Assembly (NCBI RefSeq): GCF_001953745.1
Contig: NZ_LWLN01000001.1
Span: 2,914,001 to 2,978,000, forward strand
Direction of reading: 5' to 3'
Origin: Natrinema saccharevitans
GTDB taxonomy: Archaea; Halobacteriota; Halobacteria; Halobacteriales; Natrialbaceae
Length of the DNA: 64,000 bases
Part shown: piece by piece, positions 62,645 to 64,000 of the stretch
Numbering within the stretch: position 1 is the first letter of the stretch
Layout of the letters: each line of letters begins with the position of its first letter
Notes under the pieces: generated by a model
Told to the model about the DNA's origin: nothing
The model's input: the letters and a program-made list of their open reading frames with translations, nothing else
The model's database searches: none
Translations under genes and position numbers: made by a program

Positions 62645-63556
62645 TCACCCGTCGGCCGACTCCTTCCACTCGCCGATCCCCGAGGGGTCGAGGTGGACGT
62701 GCGCGTCGCCGACATCCTCGAGTCCCCGCAGACGATCGACCAGTTCCGACTCGATGTCGTGGGCCTCCCGGAACGGCATGTCGCCGTCGACCTCGGCGTG
62801 GACCTCGACCTCGAGGACGGTACCGTCGTAGAAGACCGTCAGGTCGTGGACGCCCTCGACGGCCGGGTGGCGACGGAGAGCGGCCGTGATCTCGCCCCGT
62901 TTCTCCGGCCCGGGGGCGGCACCGATCAGGTAGTCGACGTTTTCCCGGCCGATCTCGACGCCCTGATAGACGACGAGCAGGCTGACGAGTCCGCCGGCGA
63001 TCGGGTCGAGAATCGGATAGTTCACCAGGACGCCGAGGACGCCGACGATGGCGGCGACCGAGGTGTAGATGTCGTTCAGACAGTCCTTCGCGAGCGCGGT
63101 GAGGGCAGTCGACTGGAGGCGATCGTTGATCCGAACGGTGTAGCGATAGACCAGGTACATGTCGGCGATCGAGAAGCCAAGCGCCGCGAGCAACAGGACG
63201 CTGAACTCGATATCGGGACCCGCCACGAGTCCCTCGAGGGATCGGTAGAGCAGGTTCAGCCCGAGGAGGGCGACCACCGAACCGACGAAAAGCGCCGTCA
63301 GCGGCTCGATCCGGTCGTGGCCGTGCGGATGGGTCGTGTCCGGCTCGTCGAAGGAACTCCGTCCCCAGACGAGGACGACGACGCTGGCGACCAGGTCCGC
63401 CACCGAGTGGGCCGCGTCCGCGAGCAGGGCGACGCTGCCGAAGGCCAGCCCCGCGCTCCCCTCGGCGACGATCTTGACGACGTTGCCGAGGACGTTCGCC
63501 CACGACGCTCGCGCGAACGCCGTCCGGCTACCGTCCGCGGGGACGTCTCCGGCCAT
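62645..63556 (-). CDS. Cation diffusion facilitator (CDF) metal transporter
   Basis: The 303-residue protein has six membrane helices with the metal-site motifs DAAHSVADL in helix 2 and KDCLNDIYTS in helix 5, a His-rich loop HPHGHDR, and a cytoplasmic C-terminal domain of about 90 residues (VEVHAEVDGDM, HVHLDPSG). It exports Zn2+, Fe2+ or a similar divalent ion in exchange for protons. The ATG at 63556 is chosen; the longer open frame upstream is arginine-rich. It converges with the kinase gene (14 bp between stops). Confidence 0.9.
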   Translation of the reverse strand: MAGDVPADGSRTAFARASWANVLGNVVKIVAEGSAGLAFGSVALLADAAHSVADLVASVVVLVWGRSSFDEPDTTHPHGHDRIEPLTALFVGSVVALLGLNLLYRSLEGLVAGPDIEFSVLLLAALGFSIADMYLVYRYTVRINDRLQSTALTALAKDCLNDIYTSVAAIVGVLGVLVNYPILDPIAGGLVSLLVVYQGVEIGRENVDYLIGAAPGPEKRGEITAALRRHPAVEGVHDLTVFYDGTVLEVEVHAEVDGDMPFREAHDIESELVDRLRGLEDVGDAHVHLDPSGIGEWKESADG

Positions 63557-63764
63557 GGCTCGGTTTAGAGCCAGTCTAACCTTGGGTCTTTCCCTCCCCG
63601 CTCGACGCGACGTGACGGCGTTCGCAACGTTCATTTCGCGCCTGTGCGAACGGCGTCGTATCCGGGCGATGGGGCCCGCCTGACCCAACTGCCGACCGCT
63701 GTCCCGACGGCGAACGGTCACGCTACGGGCGACGGTCGGCTGACGGTCCCTGCCACCACCAGCC

Positions 63765-64000
63765 ATGGCAGACCCACATCCCCTCGTTCGACTCGAGGCG
63801 CTCGCGTTGATCGCGATCGGCGGCTTCGCCGGCTCGAACCTGCGGTTCTTCGCGATGGGGTTGCTCCCGGACGTAGCGTCGATCGTCCTCGTCAACGCGG
63901 TCGCCAGTGCGGTCCTCGCCGTCGTCGTCTACGAGGCCGAGGCTGCCGGCCGGCTGTCGTCGCGGGCGCGACTCGTCCTCACGACCGGCTTCCTCTCCTC
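63765..64000 (+). CDS. crcB: Fluoride ion channel CrcB/Fluc, 3' partial
   Basis: The 78 residues before the window edge show the CrcB pattern: IAIGGFAGSNLRFFAMG (helix 1 with the Gly-Gly and Asn), a helix with ASIVLVNAVASAVLAVVV (the conserved Asn of the pore) and the start of helix 3 (LTTGFLSS). Fluc channels expel fluoride as dual-topology dimers; haloarchaea often carry two adjacent copies, the second of which would lie beyond the window. Confidence 0.82.
   Translation, partial: MADPHPLVRLEALALIAIGGFAGSNLRFFAMGLLPDVASIVLVNAVASAVLAVVVYEAEAAGRLSSRARLVLTTGFLS

Overview
The window is a stretch of haloarchaeal chromosome, most likely from a Natrialbaceae-type genus (Haloterrigena/Natrinema-like). 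The pointers are high GC, very acidic proteins, AT-rich TATA boxes about 25-30 nt before many start codons (leaderless or short-leader transcripts), twin-arginine lipoproteins, halobacterial families (HTH-10/Bat-type regulator, DUF5806) and heavy use of CTCGAG for Leu-Glu. The genus is an inference. There is no rRNA, CRISPR, integrase or intact transposase; one tRNA (Leu, UAA) is present.

0-13 kb: an R2-like ligand-binding oxidase cut by the left edge, then acyl-CoA metabolism: a family III CoA-transferase, two AMP-forming acyl-CoA ligases, an acyl-CoA dehydrogenase, an amidase, an SDR, a canonical thiolase and an ACAD10/11-like dehydrogenase. Two small membrane proteins follow. 13-19.4 kb: a complete sugar-type ABC importer (Tat lipoprotein, two permeases, ATPase) and a membrane-bound sulfite-oxidase-fold molybdoenzyme.

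19.4-33.3 kb: what looks like one catabolic module: MFS transporter, two related acyl-CoA ligases, acyl-CoA dehydrogenase, fused double-hotdog MaoC hydratase, SDR, and a thiolase-fold protein translationally coupled to a DUF35 zinc-ribbon partner. F420-type and D-2-hydroxyacid oxidoreductases, a metallo-beta-lactamase hydrolase and an IclR regulator lie with it. The thiolase-fold protein lacks canonical thiolase motifs, so the last step may be retro-aldol rather than thiolytic. This is the best candidate for an undescribed pathway.

34-38 kb: SDR, aspartoacylase-like deacylase, a PemK/MazF-type toxin with a winged-helix partner, cyclophilin and another SDR. 38.8-46 kb: a proline-use (put) cluster: HTH-10 regulator, proline dehydrogenase, a 48-residue membrane protein coupled to PutP, an unknown 170-residue protein, and the divergent P5C/aldehyde dehydrogenase overlapped by a 32-residue four-cysteine microprotein; a second IclR regulator follows. 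A 20-bp palindrome (TTAC-N3-CATATG-N3-GTAA) occurs just downstream of both IclR genes.

46-56 kb is a patchwork: ferredoxin, tRNA-Leu, two lipoproteins, an aldehyde dehydrogenase and a second copy of its 3' end beside a tRNA-like fragment, a DUF5806 gene, a thiolase whose 3' end is repeated downstream, two copies of a 72-76-bp palindromic element (one apparently truncating a gene), a TraB-family remnant and a tungsten-type aldehyde ferredoxin oxidoreductase. 56-64 kb returns to intact genes: an antiporter with RCK domains, a long-chain acyl-CoA ligase, an MBL hydrolase, an orphan histidine kinase, a CDF metal transporter and the start of a CrcB fluoride channel.
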